Below are positions 9,497 through 20,100 of a stretch of 45,324 bases of DNA, in pieces. Under the pieces are notes generated by a model. It saw only the letters and a program-made list of their open reading frames with translations, was not told the origin of the DNA and did no database searches. Source of the stretch: Heterotrichella gracilis (lineage: Eukaryota > Sar > Xanthophyceae > Tribonematales > Xanthonemataceae); the NCBI GenBank assembly GCA_032358255.1, contig JAULBX010026596.1, positions 1-45,324 on the forward strand. Direction: 5' to 3'. A program made the position numbers and the translations under genes. Positions within the stretch are counted from its first letter, which is position 1. Every line of letters begins with the position of its first letter.

Positions 9497-12400
9497 ATCC
9501 CGCCCTGCATATTGTGTATTGAAAAGCTCACCATAACCCAAGATAATGCCTCAGTCTACTCTATCTACACCTCACCCATGCCCCAACCCACCAACCACCA
9601 CATCCACGCAGGCATCTCCCGCATCGCCTCCGCGCTCCACGACTCCCGCCCCGCCACCATCACCGCGCTGGCGCTCTACCTGGTAGCGCTGGTGCAAACC
9701 CTACTAGGGTCTGCCAGCCTACTACCAGCGCCCTGGGGTGAATGGCTCTGCGGCAGCTGCCTGGCGGTGGTGTTTGGGCTGCTGGGTCTGCCTGAGCTAG
9801 TGGAGTTGGTGGTGGCTGTGGCGGGGGGTGCGGTGGACACCCACGTGCTCATGAGCCTGGCTGCCTTTGGGGCGGCGGGCATGGGGAACTATTTGGAGGT
9901 GGGTGGGGGCAGGGCTGGTATTTTGCCTGTGGAGATGTGGAGCTGGGCAGGTGACTTTGGGAGGTTGTTGCTTCAGGTGACAGGTGGAGCGCAGGCTTGC
10001 ATTAGGGGGCATTGGGCAACATCGCAAGCATGTACCATTCTCTGCACCTGCTACTTTTTTATATCAATTGGAACAAAGCATACAAAGGAAACCGCATGCA
10101 TCAGCAGAATTTCTTATTCACAGGGCAGCCTGCTGCTCATCCTGTTCCAAGGTATCTCACCAGGTGGAGCGCAGCCTCACCTCCCCGACCCTGGGCAAAC
10201 ATGTACCAACTCGCAAATCATGCTACTTGAGCCTGTAATAATAGAACAAACGACGGGGATGAACTGCTGCTCAAATTTATCAACGAATTTGATTTTTCAT
10301 CCCCAGGGCGGTCTGCTGCTCATCCTGTTCAAGGTGTCACACGAGGTGGAGCGCAGCCTCACATCCCGTGCCCTGGGCAACATCGCGAACATCTTTGACC
10401 TCATACCCGAGACAGCAACTCTGGTGGGGGTGGGGGGCGACGGCGCACCCGACATGTCAAGCCAGCGGGCGGCGCCGGTGGGGGACATCCCTGTTGGGGC
10501 GCTCATGCTGGTTCGCCCTGGGGAAAAGGTGTGTGGCGGGGATCATGGTGAGCCCAAGAAAGCGGCATTGTACCAAAAAGGCGGTATCGATCCTTGATGA
10601 TCGCCCAGCTAATGAGTCGCTATCTCATTGCCAGGTGGCGCTGGATGGCGAGGTGGTTTCTGGGCAGGCCACAATCACCGTGGAGCACCTGACAGGGGAG
10701 AGCGCGCCATCAGTGAAACGGGCGGGTGACCAGGTGCCAGGGGGTGCAAACAACACCGATGGTCTTCTGGTGCTGAGGGTGGTGAACACAGCTGAGGACT
10801 CCACACCCGCGCGCATAGTCAGGCTGACGGCAAGCGCACAGGTGGGTAGGGTTTGGGGCCGTGGTTGGGGTTTGGAGCTAGGCCTAGGATGCGGATATGG
10901 GGTTTATGGCAAGGGGCAAACAGCACTGACGGGCTGCTCGCTCAGGGTGGTTAGTTCCATCATGCTCACCTACAGCAGGGCTTTATGCTTTCATGCCCGG
11001 TGTGTGGCAGAATTCTGCTCTGCCATGCCGAACCCTAACGCAGGGTTTTGCATTGCCATGCAGGCCAGCCGACCAGCCCTGCGACGCTGGATCGACGACT
11101 TTGGCCAAGCCTACTCCAAGGTAAGTGGCATGCAGAAACAAATGGGCAGAAAACATTGTGCCTATCACCCACCATTCATTGTCGTCCACCAAGACTGATG
11201 TGATTGCAGCACTTGTGTGCCCACAAACCCTAGCAAGTAGGCCTTGTAACCCAACCAAGGCTACGCTGAACACTACCAGGGATCTTGGAAAGCCCGTCTT
11301 CAAATGGACATGAAACCCTGTCATATAGGCCTTCGCATTTCCTTTGGCCCATTTGAAATTCCTACCAATTACCCTTCAATGCCCTACCCCCACAGGCGGT
11401 CATCGCTGCCAGCGCCATTGTACTTGCTGCACTGCTGGTCACGGGGGTGCCGCTGGTTGGAACCTCTGGGGCGCCTGGGGCAGCGTACAGGTGAGGGGGG
11501 CAGTGGCAGTGGGGGCAAGGGGCTGCGACTCGTGCAGCAAGCAGTCGGGTGGTTGCGGTGTTGGGCACATGACTCACGGCTGTGGGGCTACCACACGCGC
11601 AACATAATGATAATGATGCAGTCCCATTGCGCTGACCTCTGTTGATCGCCACTGTTTCCTCCCCGTGCACACAACCCCCGGTCCTACGGGATTTTCCCTT
11701 TGGGCTGGATTTTGTTGTCCCTCACTGTTTTCCTCCCCTTGTGCACAGGGATGTCATCCCCCATGGTATCCTTTCATGCACTGCCATTCCTCATTGTTTT
11801 CTCCCCATCTGCAGGGCACTTGCGTTCCTCACTGTCTCCTCCCCTTGCGCGCTGTTCATGGTCCCCCTGGCCTATGTATCGGCGGTGGCGGCGGTGGGCT
11901 CAAGGTGAGGCCGGTGGAGGGGCCGGTGCTGGTGGGAGGGTGTGCGAGGAGAGGTGCATGCAGGGGTGTACAGGAGTTTTGGGTTTAGGGTGTATGCATG
12001 GGCTTAGGGTGTATGGTGTCCATGTACTAAACCCCAAACGCCAGCCGCTAGCCCCGCAGGCTGAGCATGCACAGTGGAACGCGTCACATGCGATGCCTGT
12101 TCTCTCAGCAAACCCTCCCCTGCCCTCTCCAGGGGCATCCTGATAAAGGACAGCAAGGTATTTGACGCATTGGGCAAGGTGCGCGTGATAGCAATGGACA
12201 AGACGGGGACGCTCACATCGGGACAGATGGCGCTCACATCGCTACAGGCGCTGCCATCGGAGGAGCAGCTGATGGGGCCAGGTGGGTGGTGGAAACCCTG
12301 GCGCAGGGTGTTCAATGCTCAGCGCAGAGATGTGACGTCAGGGTCGAGTTAGCTTAGACAGTCCGCCAGTAAAAACTCGCCGCCACATCGATGACCCGCA

Positions 12401-14053
12401 TAGACCTTCACAGATTCAAGCGGCAACGGCATCCCAATCCCACCCCACACTCACTTCCACCACGCACTCACACACCCGCCTGACACACCCCTGGTGTGCC
12501 GCAGACCAAGGGGGCGTGCGGTCCAGCGAGGCGACCTCCCCATTCCTCCACATGGCCTTCTCCCTGGCGCAGCGCTCCAACCACCCTGTATCTGCAGCGA
12601 TTGCCGACAGCCTGGAGGCTACCCTAGGGTCAATGGCAGCCCTGGATGTTGGGGACTTTTTGCAAGTGCCAGGTGGGTGCTGCTACATTGAAATATGGCT
12701 TGAATTTGATTGAAAAGATCAATCAGAAATATTAAACAGATTGGTCTATCTTTCTCTATGTATTGCCTGCTTTTTCAGGTGGGTGTTGTCACAATGCATG
12801 GCCTGGAGACACCAGTGAAATATGTACTCAAACATGAGATGCTGTGTGTAGGGTGCTGGTGCTGCTCTGTAGGTACTCAGTTTTAAGGCACCGCCAAAGT
12901 CCTCTCCATTATACCCACAACCCTTAACACAATCATTAACCCTCAACCCTGCACCTTGCAGGCGCCGGCGTGCAGGGCACCACCACCCACGGCCAGCAGC
13001 AGTGGCGCATGAAACTGGGCTCGCGCGCATACGTGGACGACCTCCTCTCCCCCGCCACGTCAGCACAGCTCCAGCAGCTAGCCCAAACCTCGCAGGGCCA
13101 GGTCAGCTCCGTGCTTGCGGCAGAAAATGGCAGCGATTCGGCTGCGCTTGTGTTCATGTTGGCGGACCGGGTCCCGTCGGGCACCCGGGGGGCGGTGCAT
13201 GAGCTTCAGAGCGGGGAGTGGGGGGGGCGCAAGGGGCTGCGCCTGCCGGTGGTCATGCTCACAGGTGCGTGTTTTATTTTCCATTCACATCATGCATTTT
13301 TTAAGCCTTTTATATATGCGGTAGTATGGGTTATCACTATTAGCATCATCCCGCTGCCGGTGGTCATGCTCACAGTTACAGTGCTGCTCTCGTTATTCAT
13401 CAGCAATATATATTATATGAAAAGACTGTTATTAGTGCTTCGTCTATCGCATCTCAACTACATTATTGACTTCATCCTGATTAACAGGGCTTTTTCACTT
13501 CATTCCTGCTATTTCATCAACGCACTTTATTTATCTGTTTCTTTTGCAATAATCATTCTTTTGTTCCGTCCTCGCAGGCGACAACCAGGGCAGCGCGGCG
13601 CGCATAGCAGACAAGCTGGGCATCCTGGACGTGCGCGCAGCGCTCACCCCGCAGGGCAAGCTCTCCGCGCTCCACACCCTACGCGAGGGTCTGGCCCACA
13701 GCGGAGGCGGCACCGTCATCATGGTTGGGGACGGGATCAACGACGCGCCAGCCCTGGCTTCCGCCGATGTGGGGATTGCGGTGGCGGCCACGCCCTCCGA
13801 TTTCGCGGCCTCCAGTGCGGATGTGCTGCTGTTGAACCAGGACAGTATTGCCAGCCTGCCCTATTTGTTGTCGGTGGCGAGGCGCACGCAAGCCATTGTG
13901 CAGCAGAACTTTGCCATCGCGCTGGGTGCGGTGGCGGTGCTGGTGCTGCCGGTGGTGACGGGCGCTGTGCCCATGTGGTTTGCGGTGCTGGTGCATGAGG
14001 GGTCCACCTTCCTGGTGGCGCTCAACTGCCTGCGGCTGCTCAGGGGGCGATGA
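8357..14053 (+). CDS. HMA1: HMA1-type P1B heavy-metal ATPase, 11 exons, 846 aa
   Basis: Metal-transporting P-type ATPase. Arabidopsis HMA1 is in the chloroplast envelope and has been linked to Cu and Zn transport. Exons: 8357-8843, 9612-9898, 10307-10528, 10635-10841, 11064-11120, 11396-11490, 11815-11904, 12133-12281, 12505-12672, 12962-13264, 13578-14053. All are GT-AG with consistent phases. Residues 1-89 could be a transit peptide. Residues 90-144 are a His/Asp/Glu/Ser-rich metal-binding stretch, as in HMA1, and no CxxC domain is present. Key motifs: TGES 352-355, SPC 461-463, DKTGT with phospho-Asp 504, HP 558-559, GDGIND 739-744. The length is close to AtHMA1 (819). The start ATG at 8357 is the first in the open frame. 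All catalytic motifs are intact, so the gene looks functional; metal preference cannot be read from the sequence. Confidence 0.93.
8960..9259. mobile_element. 300-bp MITE-like element with TA target duplication in HMA1 intron 1
   Basis: The ends are inverted repeats: left CCCGTATCGGGGGTAAATAT, right (reverse complement) CCATATCGGGGGTATATATT, about 20 of 23 positions matching. Both are flanked directly by TA (8958-8959 and 9260-9261). The inside is AT-rich with no coding capacity. A TA duplication fits a Tc1/mariner-type (Stowaway-like) non-autonomous element. The family is inferred from ends only. Confidence 0.65.
9448..9495. repeat. Poly-C run and (CA)n microsatellite in HMA1 intron 1
   Basis: About 15 C residues are followed by about 16 CA units, just before exon 2. 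On the coding strand this C/CA tract lies about 120 bases before the acceptor. Confidence 0.9.
9975..10215 (+). repeat. Two diverged copies of HMA1 exon 3 in intron 2
   Basis: Copy one (9975-10035) keeps AGGTGGAGCGCA and GGGCAACATCGC. Copy two (10120-10215) keeps the acceptor and the opening of exon 3 (encoding GSLLLILF), then AGGTGGAGCGCAGCCTCAC. The true exon starts at 10307 and is the only version that joins in phase at both ends. Confidence 0.8.
11640..11800 (+). repeat. Diverged copies of the HMA1 SPC-motif exon in intron 6
   Basis: Around 11650 and 11728 the sequence repeats CTCACTGTTTTCCTCCCC and then TTGTGCAC, resembling the part of exon 7 (11815-11904) that encodes LTVSSPCALF. Frames are broken in both copies. 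The complete, in-phase exon is the last one. Confidence 0.65.
13345..13376 (+). repeat. Short copy of the HMA1 exon 10 3' end in intron 10
   Basis: CTGCCGGTGGTCATGCTCACAG occurs at about 13352, repeating the last bases of exon 10 (13243-13264) about 110 bases downstream. In the copy the donor GT is replaced by TT, so only the upstream one can splice. Confidence 0.85.
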
Positions 14054-14963
14054 GCGGGAGAGGGATATGTGCACTTGTCATTAAGGGGGGTGCAGCGGCG
14101 GGCTGGGGGGCATGCGTGTGGTGGGGAGCGGTGAGGGGCCCTTCTACCGCATGTAGCAGGGATTGGTGGATGCAGGGGGACATGATAGGGTCGGTGTGCC
14201 GCCCATGAATGATCCGGCGTGCAGGGCAGGTCCAGGAAGGATGGGGATTAAATTGAGTTACATTAAAATGCTGCACATGAAAGTTTGCAGTGATGGTTAT
14301 TTGAGCGCTTACAAAGTTTGAACGTGTATTACTGACATCGGCGTTAATCAACCCATACTAAATTGATATTGATGTTGGCTGGAAGGCCTTTAGGCCCGGC
14401 CCTAGGAGGATCTAATAGTTGCTCTACCAAACTTTGGAGTCTTGCTAATAGCGACCCGTGTCCATTGCTGTTGGTAACGGGGTTCAGCCTAGCTCTGGCA
14501 CACATACGGCATTCACACGCAACTGCAGCCTGGTGCCAATGGCAACCCATGGGCAACTGGTGCGCCACTCCAAACAGGCCATCAATCAGGTTTCCTGCAG
14601 GTGTGTAGCTTCCTCGGCCTGAGGAAGTGTAACTTCCACAGGCTGTCAGATTCCGTGAAGCTGGTTCTTGTTATGAATACTGGCATCATGATGGTTGAGC
14701 CATGCTGGTGCGGTGCAATGTCACCCGCAGCTTTTTAAAAAGTAGACGAATTGAAACAGGTATACAGCCACACACGCGTGAAAGAGGAGCTGCTCCTCGT
14801 GAGGCTCAGGCTGATCAATGGGATATCCCTCAACTTGAAGGCCTTCCTGTCATCAGCGATCAGCATGCATGCAGGGCGTGACTCAAAAGCTTTCAACTGG
14901 TGGACCAGGTCAAAAAACTCCACTCTTGGCCATCCCCAGGTGGTCAGCATTGCCATCAGTCAA
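14054..14963. other. 3' region between convergent HMA1 and the coiled-coil gene
   Basis: No coding exon is recognised here. Open frames are short and lack family features. The region probably holds the 3' untranslated parts of both genes. Confidence 0.5.
14628..14632 (+). terminator. Candidate polyadenylation signal TGTAA for HMA1
   Basis: TGTAA, the usual chlorophyte polyadenylation signal, occurs 575 bases after the HMA1 stop. It is the first clear one on the plus strand that I see. Distance and motif fit, but a five-base motif is weak evidence. Confidence 0.3.
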
Positions 14964-17277
14964 TCACTGCTGCCATTGCCTGTGGCACGCCTCCACCAGG
15001 CAGCGCATGCGAGCAAAGTTGGCGTGCCGGCCAGCCTGGTCAGCCCTGGCCCTGGCGCATGCTAGCTGCTGCTGGCGCTCCGCAGCTGTGACGCTGAGCG
15101 CACGCTGTGCTTCCGCCACCTGCACACAAAACATGCATGCCGCTGCGGTCAGGCACCCATGTAAAACGATTCATGTATTGCATATTTTCAAGTGATCAAA
15201 TGTCCTAATGGCCCCCTGGGTGTGCTGCAATATCCTACTGTGGGTGTGCTGCACATGCGTGCTTTGGCAAATATTCTTCAGATTTGCACAAGCATTGTGT
15301 GGCAATTGTATGGCAATCGCGCATGGCAGTGGTGCATTCCACCAAGCTTGCCTCACCTGCTGCCTGCGCCCCGCCAATTGCTCCACCTCCCGCCGGCATG
15401 CCCCCCGCCAGCACTGGGCGTTGCACAGCTGAGCGGCAGCCTCCCCTCCCCAACAACCACAGTAATGCGCGCACCCGCCGCAACCCCTGGGTGCATTTTG
15501 TGGCTGTACATGTGTTTGCATAGCAACACCAAAGCGCATGCCTGGCTGCCAACATTGCATGTGGGCGCAGCGCACCCAGGGCTCAGAGTCCGCATGCGCT
15601 GCAAGGCAGCAGCATGCTCCTGCACACCCCAAAAGGAACGTGATTCATGCATGCATTTCAAATAGACGTCTATATAAGGCAGCAGCATGCTTCCAGACCT
15701 GCGCCACTGGTCACCTCTGGAGCGCCAATGTACACGGTTATGTTACAATGCCAACAGTGCATGCATGTGTTCAAGTTGCCACACGCGCCGGCCCTGCCTT
15801 CTACATGCGCAGTATGTATAGCACATATGACGCAGAGACATGACACCCACCTGCGCAAGGGTTGTCCTCCAGGCCCTGTTGCCCTGACCATTGTGCAGTG
15901 CCACCCCTGCCAAATGGGGTGTCCTTGCAACCGCGTTTGTCCCCATTGTGTGGGCAGGTGCAATGCTTTGGCAGTGGTTGCCCATCTCCCAGCCGAATGA
16001 AGCAATCGGCTGCCCTCCTGCAGGGTTTTGTAGGGTCGGGGCTGCACACATGCGGACCCCTGGCATGGACTGGGCAGTGTATTGGTTGTGGTCCCGGGGA
16101 TGCAAATGTTGGCTGTGGTCCCGGGCCCGTGGATGCATATGCTGGCATATCCCTAGGGGCTGGCCTGTTGCAGGCATTGTGGCAGGGCGCAGTGTGGTAC
16201 GTTGGCTGACACTGGCGGTTGCTGCCACCTGGCGCTTGCGCACATGCGCTTGATTGTTGGGCGCATCGGCTTGTGCCAGTCACGCTTCCATGTGTGTGGC
16301 ATATGTGGCCACAGCACATTGGGCAGGGGATGTGTGTCCTATCTTTCTTGGTCACTTCCTCATCGAGGTGTTTGCTTGGCAGCTGACAGTCGTGGGAAAG
16401 AGAGCCTGAATGCTGCATGCATGCTGTACCCACCTGGCTGCGGTAGCTACTGCCACTAGGTGCTTGTTTGCTGCCATCCAAGCATGACTGGCAGGTTGCA
16501 CCACAGTCCTGAGGATACATGCCACATACAACCTGCCAGCACCAGAGCAACAAGTATTTTCAGCGCCGATAGCAGTGGGATATTGTATAATCCCATCATT
16601 GCAGCGTTTGTTAACAAGTGGGATAACCCACTAACCAACGTTGTACTAGCTACACCACAGGCCACTAACCACACCCTAGGGTTAATCCCAAACCAACGCA
16701 GTACTAGCAACACCACAGGGTGCCAGCTTGGGGGTGGCTGTTTCCGTGCATACCTGGCATGCTTGGTGCAGCGTATCCGCTTGAATATAAGCTCCACTGC
16801 TGACCTGCCCCAGGCGCTGAAGCACCTGGGCGCTGTTGTCTGCTGCTGAGCTATGCAGCATGGCTGTCCTGTTCAGGTAAAAAAGCTCAAATCTGTGAGA
16901 ATAGCACCTAAGCCCAAACTTGATAGGTGAACGTATTCAACTAGGTGAATATCCTTGTTTGGCAAAGTTCAGAAAGGTGCATAAAATCCACAAGGAACGT
17001 CGAATGTTAACATGTCAACCTGGCCTTATGAGTGATTACCTGGAGGCATGTTCCGCTTTCTTCAGCTCTTCCTTCCTTGCATAATAGGAACGACTTGCAG
17101 CCAGGTACTCTTTAAGTGCCTACAGAAGATGCATATGCCCGTACTTTTCAGAGCCTAGGCGCAACACTGGCTTGTATCACTGTAACATTGTCCAGTGTCT
17201 GACTGGCTGTTGAAACAACCACATACCTCTAAGGAAGAGGAGCCGGATGGCGGCATTCTGAAGCTGGACCCTGCCAT
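14964..17277 (-). CDS. Coiled-coil protein, possibly BAR/sorting-nexin-like; model incomplete
   Basis: Five exons are supported on the minus strand: 17277-17227 (ATG, MAGSSFRMPP...), 17119-17040 (ALKEYLAASRSYYARKEELK), 16868-16754 (SAQVLQRLGQVSSGAYIQAD), one ending at 15357 (CRREVEQLAGRRQQ, beginning near 15450), and 15119-14964 (VAEAQRALSVTAAERQQQLA ... stop). The first three join in phase, as do the last two. Charged, Ala/Gln/Leu-rich helices ending in FARMRCLVEACHRQW recall the C-terminal BAR arm of sorting nexins. The match is weak and no PX domain is seen upstream. The middle (15460-16750) holds possible exons, for example at about 15624 (EHAAALQRMRTL) and 16530-16440, but also duplicates, and I could not resolve it. 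Confidence 0.5.
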
Positions 17278-17766
17278 ATTACTAAGCTTCTTGAGTTGTA
17301 TGCCTTAGGTTTGAAGCAAACTGCGATAATCAGGGAGCTCCTGTACAGCTTCTGCGAAGAAAGTCCAGACTCTGGGACATGCCGTAGTGATTCCAAAGAA
17401 CGTCTGTAACTACGCCTTTCCCCATCTGCTGTTGCAAGCAACCTAAGGACAACTAAGGACTTTGTCCGCTTTCCTGCCTTTTAGTTGGTTATGCCAGGGG
17501 TTCTTTGGCGAGTCGTGTAAGACTGAAGCGCCACGTGTTCACAGGGCTATCCTGCTGCAGGCCCAGTTCCACCATGTCTGCGCTTCATACAAAGCTTTGG
17601 GCCAAAACAGGCTTCTGCCGAAAGCTTTTGAGGTTGTCAGGCGGCCTTGCCAGTTGTGCTTGAAGTGGGTACCTTTCCCAGCAGGGTTGCGGTGGACACT
17701 GCCAGTGTGAGTAGGTGTGCCCATTGTGTTTGGCGAGGTGTGCACACCAATCATCACGACAGGACC
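17278..17766. promoter_or_regulatory. Divergent intergenic region between the coiled-coil and BolA genes
   Basis: About 490 bases separate two head-to-head start codons, so this region should hold both promoters. I see no clear TATA box or other conserved element. Confidence 0.45.
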
Positions 17767-18657
17767 ATGGTGGATCCTGGCGACATAGAAAAGGCCTTGG
17801 TGGATCACCTTCAAGCCACTGCCGTGGTAGGTGCCACTGTTGCTTGACACCCGGCGTTTGTGTGTATGCATGCATATGATGGCAACAGGCGCCCAACAAG
17901 CTGTTTCAAACGTTAGTGGTCAGTGGTGGCAGTGGTAGTGGAAAACTGTACGGAGTGGACACCTGTGATCAGCGGATGTATATATAGGTTGCTTCCTAGT
18001 AACATAATCATTCTGACAGCACACTCCCGTTCCTTGCAGACGGTGGTGGACATATCAGCTGGGTAAGTCCAGGCCAACCTTTGTTGCTATTACCCAGACC
18101 ATGTGCATTATTACAACCAATGTTTTAGCTTCTGTGACGCGGCCACTGCGTCCTCGCCTTATTTCCTGGCCCTAGTATTTTATCATCCATCGTGCACGCT
18201 GAACAGAAACGCAGTATGGTAGCTGCTCCTGCATGTCATAACATACCAAGCGCGTCCGTCCACCCGCTGCAGGTGTGGTAGCAGTTTTGAGATTGCTGTC
18301 ATCTCCCCCTTGTTCGAGGGCAAGCGGGTGCTGGAGCGGCAGCGTATGGTGGGTACCCTTAGGGGATTGCTTGTCTGCAAAAACAGTGCCATAATATTCT
18401 GTGTATGTCCAGCATATTGCTCAGACCATCTCTGGCTCTAGGACAACAATCCCCTGGATAATCCCAGACCTTTGCTTCAATCATGCCTGCAGGCCTTGGC
18501 AAACCCTAATCACAAACCCTGATTCTGCCCACAGGTCAACACTGCCCTGGCCAGCCTCATGCCGCACATCCACGCGCTGTCCATCAAGCGCACATGGACC
18601 CCGGCGCAACAGGCAGCGCAACAGCAGCCTCCAGAGGCGCAGCCAGTGAGCAGCTAA
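17767..18657 (+). CDS. BolA family protein (BOLA2-like), 4 exons, 93 aa
   Basis: Single-domain BolA protein. The family partners monothiol glutaredoxins in iron-sulphur cluster handling. Exons: 17767-17826, 18040-18062 (only 23 nt), 18273-18348, 18535-18657. All are GT-AG and in phase, using donors GTAGGT, GTAAGT and GTGGGT. The protein begins MVDPGDIEKALVDHLQA, followed by VVDISAGCGSSFE with Cys29, ISPLFEGKRVLERQRMVN, the C-terminal HIHALSIK with His66, and a Gln/Pro-rich tail. The usual family His in R-H-R is Gln51 here; the conserved C-terminal His is kept. Without a long transit peptide the protein is probably cytosolic or nuclear like plant BOLA2, although an upstream start cannot be excluded. 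Confidence 0.88.
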
Positions 18658-19362
18658 TGGCGCAGCAGCAGCAGCAGCAGCGGCGGCTAGTCAGCATGTG
18701 AAAATACTGTGCAGGTTCAAGCGGCGTCAAACTGGGGGGCATACAATAGCATGTATGGCGTCAGCTGCAGTGGCATTAGCCTATCGACTAGATGGGCCAG
18801 CAAAGCAAGTCAAACTTCAGGGAATGGGGCCGGGCGCAAGGGGAGGTACAGTCTTCAGTCAGCAGCAAATGATACTGGCAGTCAGCTGCAAATGATGCAG
18901 CACCACAAGTGCAAATCAGGCGGCTTGAAGCATGGCGACCTCACAAAATGATGGCACAAGTTTGCTACATTGGTGGTGTACATGACGAGGCTTGCTGTCT
19001 TTTCTGGGAGAAATTGTCAGGCAGGGAAATCCCATTCAATGGCTGACAGCTGCTCAGCCAGGCACAAAACTTTTAAGGGGTCCCAGGCGTGTAGAGATTG
19101 GAATCATTTGGTGCCGGCAGCATTTGCTATATTTTTCCTGCACCAAGTTGGCTCTCCATGTACGCTATGCACAGCTGTGGGTGGCTTTGCCTTTTGCACT
19201 CATGCTGGTGCATCCACAGGATCATAGCCAAATTTTGGGAAGCGTACACAACACTGACTACAAGAACTGGGTACGCACCACGGTGACCGCGCAGCTTGTT
19301 CCTGTGCCAAGCATGAGAAGTAACATGTATTACAATGTCCAGTCGTGACCGGATTAGTCAAT

Positions 19363-19367
19363 TGTAA
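19363..19367 (+). terminator. Candidate polyadenylation signal TGTAA for BolA
   Basis: TGTAA lies about 700 bases after the BolA stop. No coding feature is seen between them. The evidence is weak. Confidence 0.25.
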
Positions 19368-19631
19368 GGCTCCTCTTAGGCCTGGCCATGAAGGGGGCCA
19401 TTGCCACTGTTGCAGTACAGTTGGAGACACTTTTGAAAATGCTGATTGAATAGACTTCAGAAGTCAACTGTGAATGTGACATTACATCCTGAGCATGTGC
19501 AGGCTGTAATACATACTATGTTATGGCATCTTGGAAAGCTTCACTGCGTCTCTCAGCTTGTTACAAGATCATACAAGGGGTTTTCTCCGTGGCACCCATT
19601 CATGTGCTTCCGGGGGTGCCCAGCTAGCTCA

Positions 19632-19779
19632 ATATGAAACTGGGTGGGGCCAACTGCATGCCATGGCTAGGAAGCGTAGCCATCCAAACCCAAACACATG
19701 TGACCTTGGCCCTGCTTTTGGCTTTAGATGGCTACGCTTCCTAGCCATGGCATGCAGTTGGCCCCACCCAGTTTCATAT
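19632..19779. repeat. Perfect 53-bp inverted repeat (foldback) with 42-bp loop
   Basis: The arms 19632-19684 and 19727-19779 are exact reverse complements and contain GGGTGGGGCCAACTGCATGC. Perfect arms suggest a recent origin or gene conversion. There is no coding capacity. The repeat lies between BolA (+) and the kinase-like gene (-), in their convergent 3' regions. Confidence 0.92.
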
Positions 19780-19965
19780 AGCTGTTTAAACCCTAATACC
19801 CTAAAACGTCTGAGATCCTAAAACCCTACACCTCCAGCAGCCAGCCTGGCCTTGCCACCCACCCACACCAGCCCCTAGTGCTGAGGCGCCGACCAGGGTG
19901 GTGTGGCTGCTGGAGGTGTAGGGTATTAGGATTTCAGATGTTTTGGGGCTTAAACAGCTGTATGG
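19776..19965. repeat. Second, imperfect foldback with TTTAGGG-like arms
   Basis: The arm 19776-19843 is complementary to 19904-19965 with several mismatches and small gaps. Shared strings include CTACACCTCCAGCAGCCA and AGCTGTTTAA. The left arm includes AAACCCTAATACCCTAAAA. GGCGCCGACCAGGGTGGTG occurs in the loop (about 19885) and again at about 19976, as a direct repeat. Confidence 0.85.
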
Positions 19966-20100
19966 AAATGGCTGAGGCGCCGACCAGGGTGGTGGGGGTG
20001 GTGGTGATGGTGTAGAGGAAATGGTGCAACATGAGAAGGTTGCACTGGCTGCGGTTGCGAGGCAACCTAACCCCTACAAGACCGCTACCTGGGCAGCATC

